This document shows positions 1-13,567 of a stretch of 64,000 bases of DNA, in pieces; position 1 is the first letter of the stretch, and every line of letters starts with the position of its first letter. The notes beneath the pieces are model-generated. The model searched no databases. It saw nothing but the letters and a program-made list of their open reading frames with translations, and had not been told where the DNA came from. The stretch comes from Chiua virens (taxonomy: Eukaryota; Basidiomycota; Agaricomycetes; Boletales; Boletaceae). The stretch covers positions 372,001-436,000 of the forward strand of contig JAHNUO010000006.1 of NCBI GenBank assembly GCA_019787685.1, in the 5' to 3' direction. The translations under genes and the position numbers were made by a program.

Positions 1-834
1 GGGAATTCACCTTCATCATCAAAAAGTACGAAACTGGCAACGTCTCCAAGTATATCCACTCTTTGAAACCTGGTGACACGCTTGCCGTCAAGGGGCCACT
101 GCCGAAATGGCCTTGGAAGAGTAAAACCCCCTTCGTTTTCTCTGTAATCCATGTCAGTTAAACCCTTGGTAGTGAACGAACTCGATCAGGTTGGCCTTAT
201 TGGTGGAGGCAGTGGTATGTGAGTCTGCAAGCTTAAAGACTATATATACGTCAGCTGACTGTCATATCCAAGCGCTCCCCTGTACCAGGTTTTACAACAC
301 ACACTTGCGGACAAAACCAACAAGACCAAGTTCAAGTTGATCTTTGCCAATGTAACCGAAGCGGATATTCTTCTTCGGGAAGAGTTTGACGCCATGAAAA
401 AGAAATACCCCAATACCTTTGATGTTGTATATGTACTGGACAAACCTCCCGCGAACTGGAACGGTAATCAAAGATGCTTCCTGGTTGAGGATGATGCTTA
501 CGATGTACTTTGGGACCAGGGGCAAGCGGGTACGTTAACGCTGATCTCATCCAGCAACACATCGCCCCTCCTACTCTTGGAAACAAAGTGAAGGTCTTTG
601 TCTGCGGTGAGTTGTTTTTGCCGTAGGGTGGATGAGCTGAGGTTCAAAACGAGTACGACAGGACCCCCGGGCCAAGTCAATTCCCTCGCTGGCAAGAAGG
701 AGGGCCCATACAAACAGGGAGAACTGACTGGTATCCTGAAGGATCTTGGATACACTGCCGACCAGGTTGGTCTCTACATACAGGCAATACGATCCATTGC
801 TCACGCATGTGTACTCTAGGTCTACAAGTTCTGA
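1..834 (+). CDS. MCR1: NADH-cytochrome b5 reductase, 5' end missing
   Basis: This is the C-terminal two thirds of an FAD/NADH reductase of the cytochrome b5 reductase family, which passes electrons from NADH to cytochrome b5. The frame opens at base 3 with the flavin-domain stretch KKYETGNVSKYIHSLKPGD and KGPLPKWPWK. An intron (~121-171) follows, then the NAD-binding motif LIGGGSGM. After a second intron come FANVTEADILLREEF and VVYVLDKPPANW, then VFVCGPPGQV, and the gene ends YKF-stop after a final intron (~765-819). The KGPxPKxPWK and GYTxDQVYKF signatures fit the mitochondrial MCR1 branch, but the N-terminus that would carry the targeting signal is outside the window, so MCR1 versus CBR1 is inferred. 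Confidence 0.85.
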
Positions 835-1064
835 GTACTTGGGTAAACAGATATACACTTTAGATTACATAAGCCGAGCTACGCAGTGGATAGAGTGACG
901 CGTGCATTGATCAAGTCGCAATCTACTTTGAAGTTACTCCTCTTGTCCGTGTGGATGATCTACTTGTCTTGATCGTCCTTGTCTCGTTCAGCCCTTCAAA
1001 ACCGTTGCACGCGATCACTTAGACGCTGATACCGCCACATTGCACATTGCGCAGCTACGGTAAT

Positions 1065-4000
1065 ATGGATCACAATGATCCAAAGCAACTGGCTCGTCGC
1101 TTGCCATCGCCACCCCAACCTACACCATCCGCAAGTGCTTCCAAGATACTGAGCACTGTGCCACCTGCCAGCTTCTACGCATCAAAGCCTGGACCGCCAC
1201 CACTTCCATCTCGAAAAACCGTCGGCTCAGCTCACACGAAGACCGTTCAGCCCAACACACCACCTCCAGTCTATGGGAAGTCGGATGGAAGCCCTTTTCG
1301 AGAGCCACAGCTTGTTGAGGAGACACCTATCACCAGTGATTTGATGCCTGGCCTCTTGCCAGCCGATGGTGTCAATACCGGCTGGGGCCCTCAAGTCGAC
1401 AATGCTTGGGCAGGAACATGGCCCGCTTCTACGGAGACCTGGAATACAGAATCGACGCCTTGGGATAACAGTTGGAGCCAACCTTTTGGGTCCTCGTCAC
1501 AAGGTCCCGGCATCGATGGCCGGGAAAAGTTTGAAGAAGAGCGCTGGTGGGATTCTACCATCCGCGATACGCACAAACGACCTGGACCAGGAGTATTACC
1601 ACCATACTTGGCCGATCTTTTGCACAATCCCGAGCATTCTTTGTTCTCCGTCAGTGTCGAACGACCAGATTTCAAGTCCCCCTTCCCTCCATCCTCTCAG
1701 GACGACGATCCAGGCCCAGCGTTCCAGCCACCTTCTCTGGAGGACCTTAGATACTCCATACCCCATCCAAACGCATATTATTGTAGGAAACACAATGGTT
1801 GGGTCCTTCTTCAATGGAAGTCTTCAACGATGTTGCCTCCCTTGGCAAAATCATTCGTCCCCGATCCAGAAACTCCGTTCCCAGACCTCATGCGTCGCAA
1901 ACGGACGACATCCTGCGTTGGGGAGGGAGAACAACCTTTTGGGCAAGCAAATCTAACTCACCACTTCCATCGCTACGACAAAGCCGTAGATGCATTGAAG
2001 CTCGATCCTCCTTTGCGCCGCTCAGAATGGGAGATATTCATACAGAAGAAACAAAGGCGGCGGAAAGTGACATCGCTCGACCTGAACACAATCTCACTTG
2101 ATAAAATGTCAGATGATGCCATGGAAGACGAGGCACCCGAGGAAGGCGACTTGTTAGACCTCTACGTTTGTTGCCAATGCTCCTTGTACTGCATTGTTTC
2201 CGAAGTCATTCCTGGCGTTATACCCGTCAAGTACATCGAGGAATTCATGCGGGAGAGATGGGATAACCCACCTCCTGGTCGTAACCGAGAAGAATCTGTT
2301 GTTTCCGGGCTAGAGACCTTCCTAGTGTACGTTCAGTCCTCCAAAGTGCGTTCAAACATGCTGATTGGATGTAGTATCGTTGAGAACAAGCTATGGAGGG
2401 GAGAAAGTCGAGGCATCACGATTTCTCGGCCAGTATTTCAACGAAAGATCGGGTGGTCATCTGTAGTGTGAGGATAAATTTGGCTTTTTTAAAATTCTAC
2501 TCATGCGATCCGCGTGTATAGTCGAGGAATTTTTGACCATTTGAGTTTCGTCATCGCCGAAACGGTCACTCCAGCTGGTGAAAAAGACACTTCGATTACT
2601 CCTCCTGACACAGATCCAACGACTGCGGAGGGCCGGCAGAATAGTAGAAAACTTCTTCGTTTCTGGGTGGAAGCGAATGCTTGGCTGCTCGACTACCAAC
2701 GCCGAAACAGTATGGGCTATCCAGATTATCTGGACGTGCACTAAATTTTGTCACAGTGAATATGCTCAAACAGTACACCTTTGCGAGAATATGGGTGAAA
2801 TTGGATGCTGTCCGTGAATTGTATCAAATGGGCATAGGAGCACACCCCGTGCAAAGTATGTTTTACTCTTTCTATTCTGATTGCATTGTTGATGGGATGC
2901 GCAGTCCCAAGAGTGTCGAAGCTGCCTGCGTTCCTGGAATATGAACCTATTCAACGTGCCATCAACGCTCTAGGATTTACTCCCATGACATATTCAACGG
3001 GTAGGTCGATCTTTGCCATGGTTCTTTCTGTGTTGAAGCGATGGTTTTCAAGAAATCTTGGGATTTGCATATCTCGCACAATGTCGATGCGATCCTAGAC
3101 ATACGGCTCATTATTTCACTCAATTCTATAGTGTTATCCAAGCGATCCAAGAGTTCGGTGATATCCCACCTCAGGAGCTGCAGAATCTTGTCCTTCAAGA
3201 GCGTACTCGGAACCGGTACACCGAAGAGGATCGCCTGCGCGCCATTGCAGTCCTTGGTTTCGGCAGGGACAACCTGTTGCGCTTAGATTATGAGGACGAC
3301 ATCGAGGAAGAGTTCTTGGTTGGCGCGTGGAAGGATTGCCTCAAGAGAGCCTGGAGAGATCCCAAGGATGGCGCGCAGCGACTGAGAGACGCCAATGATG
3401 CGTTCAGGATCGTGGCAGAATCAAGGGGCAGCGTGAACTTGTGGAAATTGTGGGAGGATGCCACGAGGGATGGTATGGACCCAAGTCGGGCATATACTTT
3501 CCTAGAAGCCCCGCAAGAATTGGATGATGTGATGCTAATGACTGTGTTCATGGTGCGGGTATGTGTTTCGATATCCCCTTGACATACCATGTCCTGAAGT
3601 GAAGTTTATCAGCTGGCGGACCAACCTCACCAGGGCGACCGGCTTAGGGAAGCCCTGCTTACAATTGCCGAGGCTAGGGACAGCGCTCGGTTACGGGGCT
3701 TCCTAGAGACTGGACAAGACCGTAAGTTTCTAGTTTCCCAGATCTGAGCACGGCCATGATGTCTCACCTTTCAATCAGCAGGTGAATTGATACCAACAAC
3801 CCGACCCGACTTCCCCAGGGGACTCAATCAATTGGGCAATACGTGTTACTTAAACTCCCTCTTGCAATACTTTTACACTATCAAAGAGCTTCGGGATGCT
3901 GTCGGGCCATTGGCAAACATGAGTGACAAGGTACTAGAAGATGAGAAATACTCAGACGATGATCTGAAAAGGCATCGTGTTGGTGGACGACTAATCACGA

Positions 4001-5880
4001 GACGGGAAATTTTCCGATCGAAGAAGTGTAAGCATTTCCCTGGCTTTGAGAAAGGCGGTCATTTCTTGACAATGTATCAGTCGTTAGTCAGTTGGCCAGT
4101 TTGTTCTATAACCTTGAACATGCCGATGAACCTTCTGTCACGCCTACAATGGATCTCGCCAAGCTTGCCCTCGTGACCTCTCGAGACGAGGAGGATGAAG
4201 AAGCTGAGAGCAGAGGAACGGACTCTTCCAATGACACAGATGCCACGCTTGTAGAGGATTCCCAGTCTATTGGTCGTCTTGCCAACGCGGAGTCGGGCGA
4301 CTCCGTCCTCGGAAAACGCGCTCGGGATGACAATGCCATGGATGTCGATGGGGAGGCACCCAAGTCGCCTGTGTCTGACTCAGAGAAGAACGGGTACGTG
4401 ATGGTCTCGCATCCGTCTTCACCTCGTCGATCCAAGTCACCTCGTCATGGTCCGGCGAGTAGTTCGAGCTCGTCCAAATCTATCTCCTCGAAAGAGACTA
4501 CCGCGAAGAATTCTGCGCAGAAAGATGACGATGACACGTCCAAAAAAACCTCGTTACCTGAGCGGAAAGTACAAACTACGTCCGACTCGGTGATGATGTT
4601 TGGTAAGTCTTCGTTTTTGTTAACAAGTATTATATCCATAGCTCTTCCAGGCAAACAACACGACGTGTCCGAGTGCATGGACAATTGTATGTTCCAAATC
4701 GAGATCGCTTTGCTAAATTTCAGTGGCTTGAGCGATCCGCAAGGGAAAGGGAGTCTCGTGAAAAGGTCATCTTGTCTCGTCGCCACCCTTGGATGTCACG
4801 CTGATGGTTCTGACAGGCTCTTTTACGGCAAATTGAGGCAACGATTGACTCCTGATCATCGAAAGTCGCGGGCTACAGTTACGGAGAAACAGGATCTCTT
4901 TTCTCATCTTCCCGTGAACGTTGCCGATACCGGAATCGATATTTACGACGGTCTAAGTGCTTACTTTGACGACTTGGTCGATTACGAGGGCGGGAAGGCG
5001 AGAATGGAGGTTTCGCTTGTCGAGCTTCCGCCTTTGATGCAAATCCAGCTCCAGGTGCGCACATCTTATGTGTGCGGCGTGCAGATTGTTGATTTGCGAT
5101 CGTAGCGAGTGCAATTCAACCGAGAAACCTTGCAACCCTACAAATCTCAGGCATACGTGAAGTTTGGAGAAATAATTTACATGGATCGTTTTCTCGACTC
5201 GGCGGACCCGCAAAAGAAAGCCAAGTCCAAACACATACAGACTGTGTTGAATGCTCGGAGAGAACGTCTACGCCTGCTCACCGAAAACAAGGTATGTATG
5301 CGTCCTCTTTATCACCTCGCGCCGAGTCGATCAAATCTGCATAGCACGCGCCATTCGACACCTGTCTCGACAGCACGCTCAACTTCCTCACAAAGCAAGA
5401 AAATGTCATGCTACCCCAACTAGACGACGAGCTGGTAGCTCAATTGAATAATGAGCAGCAGGTCCTTAGCACGGAAATCGAAGGGCTCCGCAGTGAAATT
5501 GCGAGACTCAAGGAAGAATTGGAAGAGTTGTGGAAGGACGACACGACGTTCGCTTATGAGTTGACGTCGGTCTTCATCCATCGCGGTACTTCGCCGTCCT
5601 TTGGACACTACTTTTTCTACTCTCGAAACCTGCCGGATAAACCGGACGAGTGGTTCAAGTACAATGATTCGACAGTCTCGGATATCCTGAAAGCCGAGGT
5701 ACTTGCGGATGCCACTGCGTTGACTGAGAATCCGTATCTGGTGCGTCAATGCGCTGTCCTGATGATAGACGTGTCTCTGATCGCTCATGATGACTCTAGC
5801 TGGTGTTTGCTCGAAAGGGTTCAGAGGTTGTACACACTGTAAAACGAATTGCTATGACCGCGGACGATCCGAAACCATGA
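1065..5880 (+). CDS. UBP2: Ubiquitin carboxyl-terminal hydrolase, UBP2-like
   Basis: This is a large cysteine protease that removes ubiquitin from proteins. A proline-rich low-complexity N-terminus (RLPSPPQPTPSASA) is followed by a conserved region with a CCQC motif near 2170. The catalytic Cys box FPRGLNQLGNTCYLNS lies at ~3815-3860. An acidic Ser/Lys-rich insertion (~4180-4570) separates it from the HDVSECMDN box (~4660) and a coiled coil (~5440-5540). The His box GTSPSFGHYFFYSRNLPDKPDEW is at ~5590-5655. The last exon continues LVFARKGSEVVHTVKR and ends at the TGA at 5880. The first ATG of the frame is at 1065. About ten short introns interrupt it, and exon joins between 2330 and 3130 are not resolved. 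Domain order and the long insertion match fungal Ubp2 (USP25/28 group). Confidence 0.85.
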
Positions 5881-6046
5881 TTTAATTACGTTTGATATCC
5901 TTGATGGACATAATCCTTCTGCATACAGATAGTCGCACTAGTCTGATTTGCGGGTAAATGATGCTCTACTACGATGTGATAAAGAACCGCTTCGCTTCGA
6001 TGTAGATTGATCTCAGCTCAATTACATATAGTCGAAGGGACTGACC

Positions 6047-6361
6047 TCATGAAGGATAGGAAGGTGAACGTTCGGAGGGTGATGTCGTAGCTTCCTGCGG
6101 CTTGTCGCTGTCCTTTGGCTCGAGGGTCGAAAGCAGGTTGTCTAGCGTGCCGAGAATTCCATCTAGTTTAGCCTCTACCTCGCTCGCCACCGTATCTGCA
6201 CCGTCCAAACGTGCCAGCAGCTCTGCTAATTCCATGTCATCTGCAGGGTGTTCCTGTGTTTCTTCCACACGCAATCTCGACGCTGTGACATTGATATCCT
6301 CCTCGACGACAGCTGCAGGTGGACTGGCGGCCAGGCTGCTGAGGAGATCGTCGACGTTCAT
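6047..6361 (-). CDS. Small acidic helical protein of unknown function
   Basis: This is a single-exon frame of about 104 residues starting MNVDDLLSSLAASP. The middle is acidic and amphipathic (MELAELLARLDGADTVASEVEAKLDG...), with leucines spaced as in a coiled coil, and the tail is Ser/Pro-rich. I do not recognise the family. It is divergent from the THOC1 gene, with only 77 bp between the start codons, so a shared bidirectional promoter is likely. The frame extends upstream in-frame across the THOC1 start (to 6697), but that extension is antisense to THOC1 and has no coding character. The real start is therefore taken as the ATG at 6361. Confidence 0.5.
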   Translation of the reverse strand: MNVDDLLSSLAASPPAAVVEEDINVTASRLRVEETQEHPADDMELAELLARLDGADTVASEVEAKLDGILGTLDNLLSTLEPKDSDKPQEATTSPSERSPSYPS

Positions 6362-6438
6362 AGTCAAGTCGATAACGCGACCCAACACAAACAAAGCCAA
6401 ACGGCATCTCGGCAAAATCCCGTCTCCTCCGTACCACA

Positions 6439-8975
6439 ATGGCCTCGCAAGCCGAGTGCATTCAACGCCTCCTCGCGTCGCTCCCCGCGCGTCCGTTAAA
6501 CCAGAAGATTCTCGATGACCAAGTCGCGCGGGAGGTGGCCAAGTTTCAGTGCGCGTCGTCGCAGGAGAACGTGCGGAGTCGATGGGAGCTGGTGTTGAGG
6601 AAAGAGGTGTTTGCGTCGGCGGTGCGTCTGCGTTTGCCGTCTCATGGCATCGACAGCGAAACTCATGTCTGTCCCTAGGCGACGGAGGGGAAGGCATTGA
6701 AGGAGGAGCTTGCGGACTATTATACTGGGTTACAAGACCGACTCGATCTCGTCCTCACGTTCACCGAGCAAGGTGCGCTTTCCTCTTGCCTGTGCACGTC
6801 GAATCCGACGCTCACTTGAAATATGTTCCCCGTCGCAGATGCATGTGAAGCTGCGTTTCCGTTTACAGTGCTCCAAGACTTGTTGGAGACGCAGACGATC
6901 GTGTCCTGCTCGCACATCTTTTCGTGGATCGAGATGCAGGCGGCGCGGTTGACGCAAGGCATGGTCCCGCAGAAGGGCAAGGCGCTGATATTGCTCCGGA
7001 CGCTCAATGATTTGCTACGGCGGCTGTCCAAGACGGGTTCGACGACGATGTTTTGTGGCCGGATATTGACGTTTCTGAGTGGTGTTTTTCCGCTGGGCGA
7101 GAGGAGTGGTGTCAACTTGCGGGGCGAGTATGGACCGATGTGGGAGGGGACGGTGGAAGTTGGTCGTGGGGATGTCGAGATGAAGGAAGAGTCGGTGCAG
7201 GGCGAGAAGATGGACGTAGACGGGGATGATGAAGTAAAGAAGCAGCTGAGGGCCGACAAGGAGGGTATGTTTCTGCGTTTGTGTTTGATGGCCTTTCATA
7301 GGGTTGACCCTCATCTCACGCAGATTTCTATAAAACGTTTTGGTCCCTTCAACTCCCGTTCTCGCGGCCGCTTGTCTTCGTCACTCCAAACACGTTCAAC
7401 GATTTCAAGCAGGCAGTCGAAAAAGTTCTGCCCGTCATCAAAGAGGCCACGACAAAGGAACGTGCCATGATGGGGAATAGAGCATCGGCAAGTCAATCTG
7501 GACCCCTGAAACGCAAGCGTGATGTTGAACCTGGAGAAGAAACTAACACGAGTGACTATTTCTTTGCCAAATTCCTCACGAGCCCGGACCTGCTAAGCCT
7601 CGAAGTCGGTTGATTCATTGCTGTTCAGATATCCAGCACTCAACTTACACTCTGATGTGTCTAGATCGCGGATACGTACTTCCGACGTCAAGTACTCTTC
7701 CAGCTGCTCATTCTCCTCAATCACCTGTTATCGTTCACAAAGACGGAAAAGGCAGCATGGGCAACCCCGCGCAATCGATCCCTTCAGATGGACTTTACCC
7801 TTGAGCCTTCAGATACACAATGGGTGCAAGACACTATTGTCAGAGCGACTGCGGAATTACGTACTACAACGCCAAACGGACCGGCCTTTGCGGATACAGT
7901 GAATGTTATCCTTGAGCGGGAGAAAAACTGGGTGAAGTGGAAGAACGACCTGTGCGCACCGTTTGATCGTGAACCATGGAGCGCAGAGATAGATGGGAAG
8001 AAGGTTGGGCTCGAAGAAGCGACAAAGGAGTTACGTGTCAAGAGAAGAGAAGATCCAGAAGAATGGCAATGGAACCTCGGTTCTCAGCCATTGACCGAGA
8101 TTTGGGAGATGGGATACAGAGACCTTTCTGACATTCAGAGCCCATTCCAGTTGAGTTTCTGTTATTTTCGCTTTCGAATCACTACTGACTGTATCACGCT
8201 AGACCGGGTGATGTCAAAGATTTCGTCAAAAAGATTAAGCAAGAAGATGCTCGAATCGAGATGCGGAAGAAGACACTGGCAAAGAATGCGGAGCGGATAG
8301 CTCAAGCACGGGCGAAAGCTGCCGCGGCACAAGCAACGGAATCGCTGGTACCTTCGCAGGAGGGCTTGGCACCTGTAGCAGAACCTGCAAAAGTGGAGCT
8401 TCCGACAACTGCCCCACACCCTGCTGCTGGATCTCCTCTACATCCATCCCTTCCACCGAAACCTGGGACCACTGTCCCAGCAAGGGTTCCCGGAGCCGAT
8501 GCCCCTTCAAACGCACTAGCTGTCGCACCTCCAGCTCCTATACCGCCAGCACCTGCACCAACGGCACCGGCACCGACACCAACGTCGACGCCTGCGCCAC
8601 CTACTGACGAACAAATACTGAAACTCGAAGATGTAAGAACCATCACGTCGTCCCTTGTGTCTAGCTGACCGATCTACGTAGAACAAGCAACGATGGTCAT
8701 GGCTAGCATTGCGTACAACCCGAGATCAACACCTGCAGCATTTCGGCAAGATCGGCACGGGTGATGTGCTTTTGCTCGCACAAGAGATCGATACAGAAAA
8801 AGAACGGGAACGTGAGCGGGAGAGGGAGAGGGAAAAAGAAAAGGCACAGAATGGTGCAAACGGTCGCGGGGAGTCTGCACCGATGTCGGCTGAGGCGCCC
8901 GATGATAAAAAAGTGGAGCATATGGGAGGTGGAGCACCAGAGGGAGAAGGGGATGTGAGAATGGAGGAGCGATAG
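6439..8975 (+). CDS. THOC1: THO complex subunit 1 (Hpr1/THOC1-like)
   Basis: This is a subunit of the nuclear THO/TREX complex, which couples transcription to mRNP assembly and mRNA export. The start MASQAECIQRLLASLPARP lies 77 bp from the divergent small gene. THOC1-type stretches follow in order: FPFTVLQDLLETQTIVSCSH, FSWIEMQAARL, KGKALILLRTLNDLLRRLSK, FCGRILTFLSGVFPL, then after an intron DFYKTFWSLQLPFSRP and FTPNTFNDF. Next come a basic linker with an NLS-like KRKRD and the helical part RRREDPEEWQWNLGSQPLTEIWEMGY. The C-terminus is low complexity: Ala/Pro-rich (~8480-8610), then RWSWLALRTTRDQHLQHF and an RE/KE run. It has six or seven short introns. The order FYKTFWSLQ ... RWSWLALR is diagnostic for THOC1/Hpr1. 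Confidence 0.88.
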
Positions 8976-9089
8976 GGTTAGTATACTGAGAAATATGATT
9001 GGATGAGTTGAAATAACCCGAGCCGATCATCACATCACATCATAACACCACTCTTAACTGACAGCCATTATTCCCTAATTCATCCCATC

Positions 9090-10602
<1,513 letters not shown>

Positions 10603-10748
10603 TGATGGGAGGACACTATCTACGAGTAACATACCTAAGGCCCAATGGGGCGTAATCTATTAGAGGAGGTGTGTCGGATTACATAAGGAAGGAAGGTTTC
10701 TGTGCATTATCCAAGTCCATCTCTACACACCAATCTACCCTTGACACT

Positions 10749-11370
10749 ATGGTTCGTGGTTTGCGATGCGCAGAGCGGACTGTACACTGACACTACCACA
10801 TCAAGTCTTCACCAGGATGGGAAATTCGCATGTCTTCTACCCACAAGATCCCCTACTATTTCAATACAAATACCACGACATCCACTTGGGACGCGCCATT
10901 ACCCAAAGATGAATTACGGAAACTTCCCGGCGCGCACTATCTCGACCAGCCAGGGCAAACCCACTCCGAGCAGATCAGGGCGAGCCACTTGTTGATCAAG
11001 CACAAGGATAGCCGACGTCCGTCGAGTTGGAAAGATGTACGTGATGAGCCACTCATCGTCGATGCACTGTTCCCCAAAGACATTCATGTGACAGGCCACA
11101 ATCACTCGGACCAACGACGAAGCGATCGCCATCCTGCGAAAGCACCAAGCCGAGATCAACGATGCCTCGGACAAGGCCGAGAAATTTGGGGAGCTCGCCA
11201 AGGTGCATTCCGACTGTTCTTCGCACGACAAGGATGGCGACCTCGGCATGTTTGGTCGCAAGCAGATGCAGCAGCCGTTTGAGGAGGCTGCATTCGGGCT
11301 CAAGGTGGGAGAGATTAGCGATGTGGTGAGCACGGACAGTGGCGTGCATCTCATCATGCGGACGGCGTAG
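10749..11370 (+). CDS. ESS1: Peptidyl-prolyl isomerase Pin1/Ess1 type
   Basis: This is a parvulin prolyl isomerase that acts on phospho-Ser/Thr-Pro sites, including the RNA polymerase II tail. An N-terminal WW domain ([16 protein letters not shown] ... STWDAPLP) is followed by a parvulin domain. The latter has [21 protein letters not shown], the helix [16 protein letters not shown], the phosphate-binding and active-site region [23 protein letters not shown], and [24 protein letters not shown] at the end. I place the start at 10749 (MVR), joined by a ~60-nt intron (10756-10815, gtggtt...cag) to TGGGAAATTCGC. An in-frame ATG at 10830 would cut the first WW tryptophan. A second intron lies at ~11039-11093. 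Confidence 0.88.
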
Positions 11371-11537
11371 GGCTGCGAAAGATGGCTGCATGTTGTTCGG
11401 ATACATTAACTGTTGTATGACAAAGTCACTAACGTGGTGCGATGTAAGGAACGTGTTGTTGATGTCGGAGTCGGTACTAGTAACGTTGTTGTCCGGCGCT
11501 CATTCAGTGCTTGTTCGCTTCGCTTCAGACAGTGAGC

Positions 11538-12806
11538 ATGGAAACGAACCTTCTCGCCATCTTGACCCCAGCGGTCGTCGTCCTTGCGTCGGTCGTCTAT
11601 TTGGGGTTATTCAATAGGGAAAAGCTATTTGGTGAGTGTCAAAAGCCTCCGTACCATTAATCTGTCGTGCCTGGAAAGGACGACACTGCTTCTGTCAGAT
11701 GCTTCTGACTTCTTAGTTGCAAGCAGCTCATGGCAAGGGTCCAAAAACTCCCTATCAATCCATCTCATCTCATCTTTCTCAGGACTACAAAAATCGACCA
11801 ACAAGGATGGCGCTGATCCTGTCATGACAGATTACGCCAAGTTCGACACATCGAACTTGCAGGTGACTAGAATATTGGTCCACCCTATCAAGGTATCCCT
11901 CGCTCGAGTCGTCTCGGTTGTCGCGTGCCTCATCGACTATAGAGTTGTAAAGGCACATCTGTTCAAGAAGCAAGGTATACGTTGGAGGGCCTCGAGGTGC
12001 GTTCTGACGGTCCTGGAAAACGTGGATGCTTACCTCTCGTTATCAGCATGATCGAAAGTGGTGTATCATTAGGGCAGATAATCATGTTGTCGTGACGGCT
12101 CGCCAAGCGGGCAAGGTGCGTGCGTTCGAGTCCACAGACGTCGTTATTTCGACAGCAGCCCTGTGGCGCTCTAGCTCGTATTGGTTCTTCCTCGTATCAT
12201 TGTAGACCCTTCAGCACCTGAAGGCGGCCGTCTTGAAGTGACTTTTCCAGCGGACTCGGGCTGCGAACGCTTTTCCCTTCCTTTGGATCCGAGTGAAGAG
12301 ACGTTGCAAAAGTGGGAAAGGTGAGGCATGTCGACTATGTCAGGTTCCCCAGCCTTGTTGACCGCGTTCATGTCAGCGTGGAAGATATTGAACTCTGGGC
12401 GCGGAAGGATGTCCAAGGGTATATATGTGAAACGGCCACGGGTCGATCGCCGTCGGCGATTCTGTCGGAATATGTCGGGTACCCGGTTTACTTGGTGATC
12501 AAGGGACCACGCACCCGACCTTGTCCACCTACCCTGAGATTCCCGAACCTTGATGCACCATCATATTTCCAGGACGGATTCCCTCTTTTGTTCGTCTCCG
12601 AGGAGAGTGTGGTAGCTGTTCAGGAACGCATCAGAGATATGGTTGGCACGCAAGGGGTAAGCGATAAATGGGCCGAAGAAGAGCTACAAGTTGAACGGTA
12701 CGTGTAAGCGTATTAGCAGGATGCGCATCTCAACGTCGATGATAGATTCCGGCCAAACATCGTCTTCATATCACGAGACCGCAGATTTTCTGACAATGCC
12801 TTATAA
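11538..12806 (+). pseudogene. MOSC-domain (mARC-like) gene, 5' part, cut off
   Basis: This is the first part of a molybdenum-cofactor sulfurase C-terminal (MOSC) domain protein of the mARC type. It opens with a membrane anchor (METNLLAILTPAVVVLASVVYLGLF). The MOSC N-terminal beta barrel follows: VTRILVHPIK, then SCKGTSVQEARYTLEGLE, HDRKWCIIRADNHVVVTARQ, LVLVLPRII, and the longer exon FPSLVDRVHVSVEDIELW ... FPLLFVSEESVVAVQERIR. The last exon starts with the family motif RFRPNIV, then runs into unrelated sequence and stops at 12804-12806. The catalytic C-terminal domain is missing here. It is found at 34,989-35,391 in the same orientation. Without it the product should be inactive. Confidence 0.8.
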
Positions 12807-12840
12807 TACATTCTGAAGAAAGCTAAATTATATAATGGTA

Positions 12841-13170
12841 AAAAGGTCTTATTATTACTTTGCAACAGTAGGTCTGGTGAAGAATAAGTATCAAACAGTC
12901 AGTAATGACACACATCATGGGATTTGGTAATGGCCGGCAATGTTGACCAGTCTGGTACAGCTTTATATATTCTTTATAACAGTAGGCTGAGTGCATAACA
13001 AATGTCAGACTGTCAGTGAAGATACCAATTATACAGTTTACATATTCCTCATAATGGTAGCTACAGTTGAAAACAAGTGTCGGACAGTTAGAAAAGACGT
13101 ACTACTATCACACAAGTCGGTAAAGGGCAAGGCCAATTAATTTGAGGGTAGTCGAAAATGTGTACCAAAC
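12841..13170. repeat. Degenerate tandem repeat array, AT-rich
   Basis: At least three, probably four or five, diverged copies of a ~75-115 bp unit lie in direct orientation. Each has an AT-rich lead (e.g. tatattctttataacagtag) followed by a segment like gtcagactgtcagtgaaga. Copies start near 12866, 12980, 13055 and ~13146. The array sits just inside the break in the MOSC gene. Related motifs occur at the other end of the block (34,640-34,990). No reading frame is conserved between copies. From 13170 to 13567 I see only AT-rich non-coding sequence with a possible further weak copy near 13300. Confidence 0.5.
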
Positions 13171-13567
13171 ATATCTTTACTAAGCAAAGATATCGATGCT
13201 TGCAACGTTCCCAACCCGAGTCCAACACACATTTCTGGCCAACTTTTTCATTCATGCTCGAGCTTCATCAATAGTACCACTCCGATGGCATTCTCAAATA
13301 AGTGTCAGGAAGGTGAAAGTGGGTCAGATATGCACGTATAGGAAGACTTTCGAACGATCAACCAGGTGGCGACAGTGAATAATTACCTGTAGCATGATTA
13401 TGGCAGGCAAAGTGGATCATCCCGGGAGTAACGGCAACTGAAGGAAACGTTTTCACGTCGTCATCATTTTGATCGACCAAACGAATGATAGCAAATAGAT
13501 AACCAGATTATTCTGCTTCGTGATTTCGAATAGCCTAGTACAACGTTCGAATCGGACCCAAACGAGT

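Noticed and set aside
6047..6697. 216-codon minus frame starting inside THOC1
   Set aside because: The upstream part is antisense to the THOC1 first exons and Pro/Thr-rich without coding character. Only the part from 6361 down was kept.
13196..13378. 60-codon + frame in the AT-rich region
   Set aside because: Short, no motif, no plausible splice partners, and adjacent to diverged repeats.
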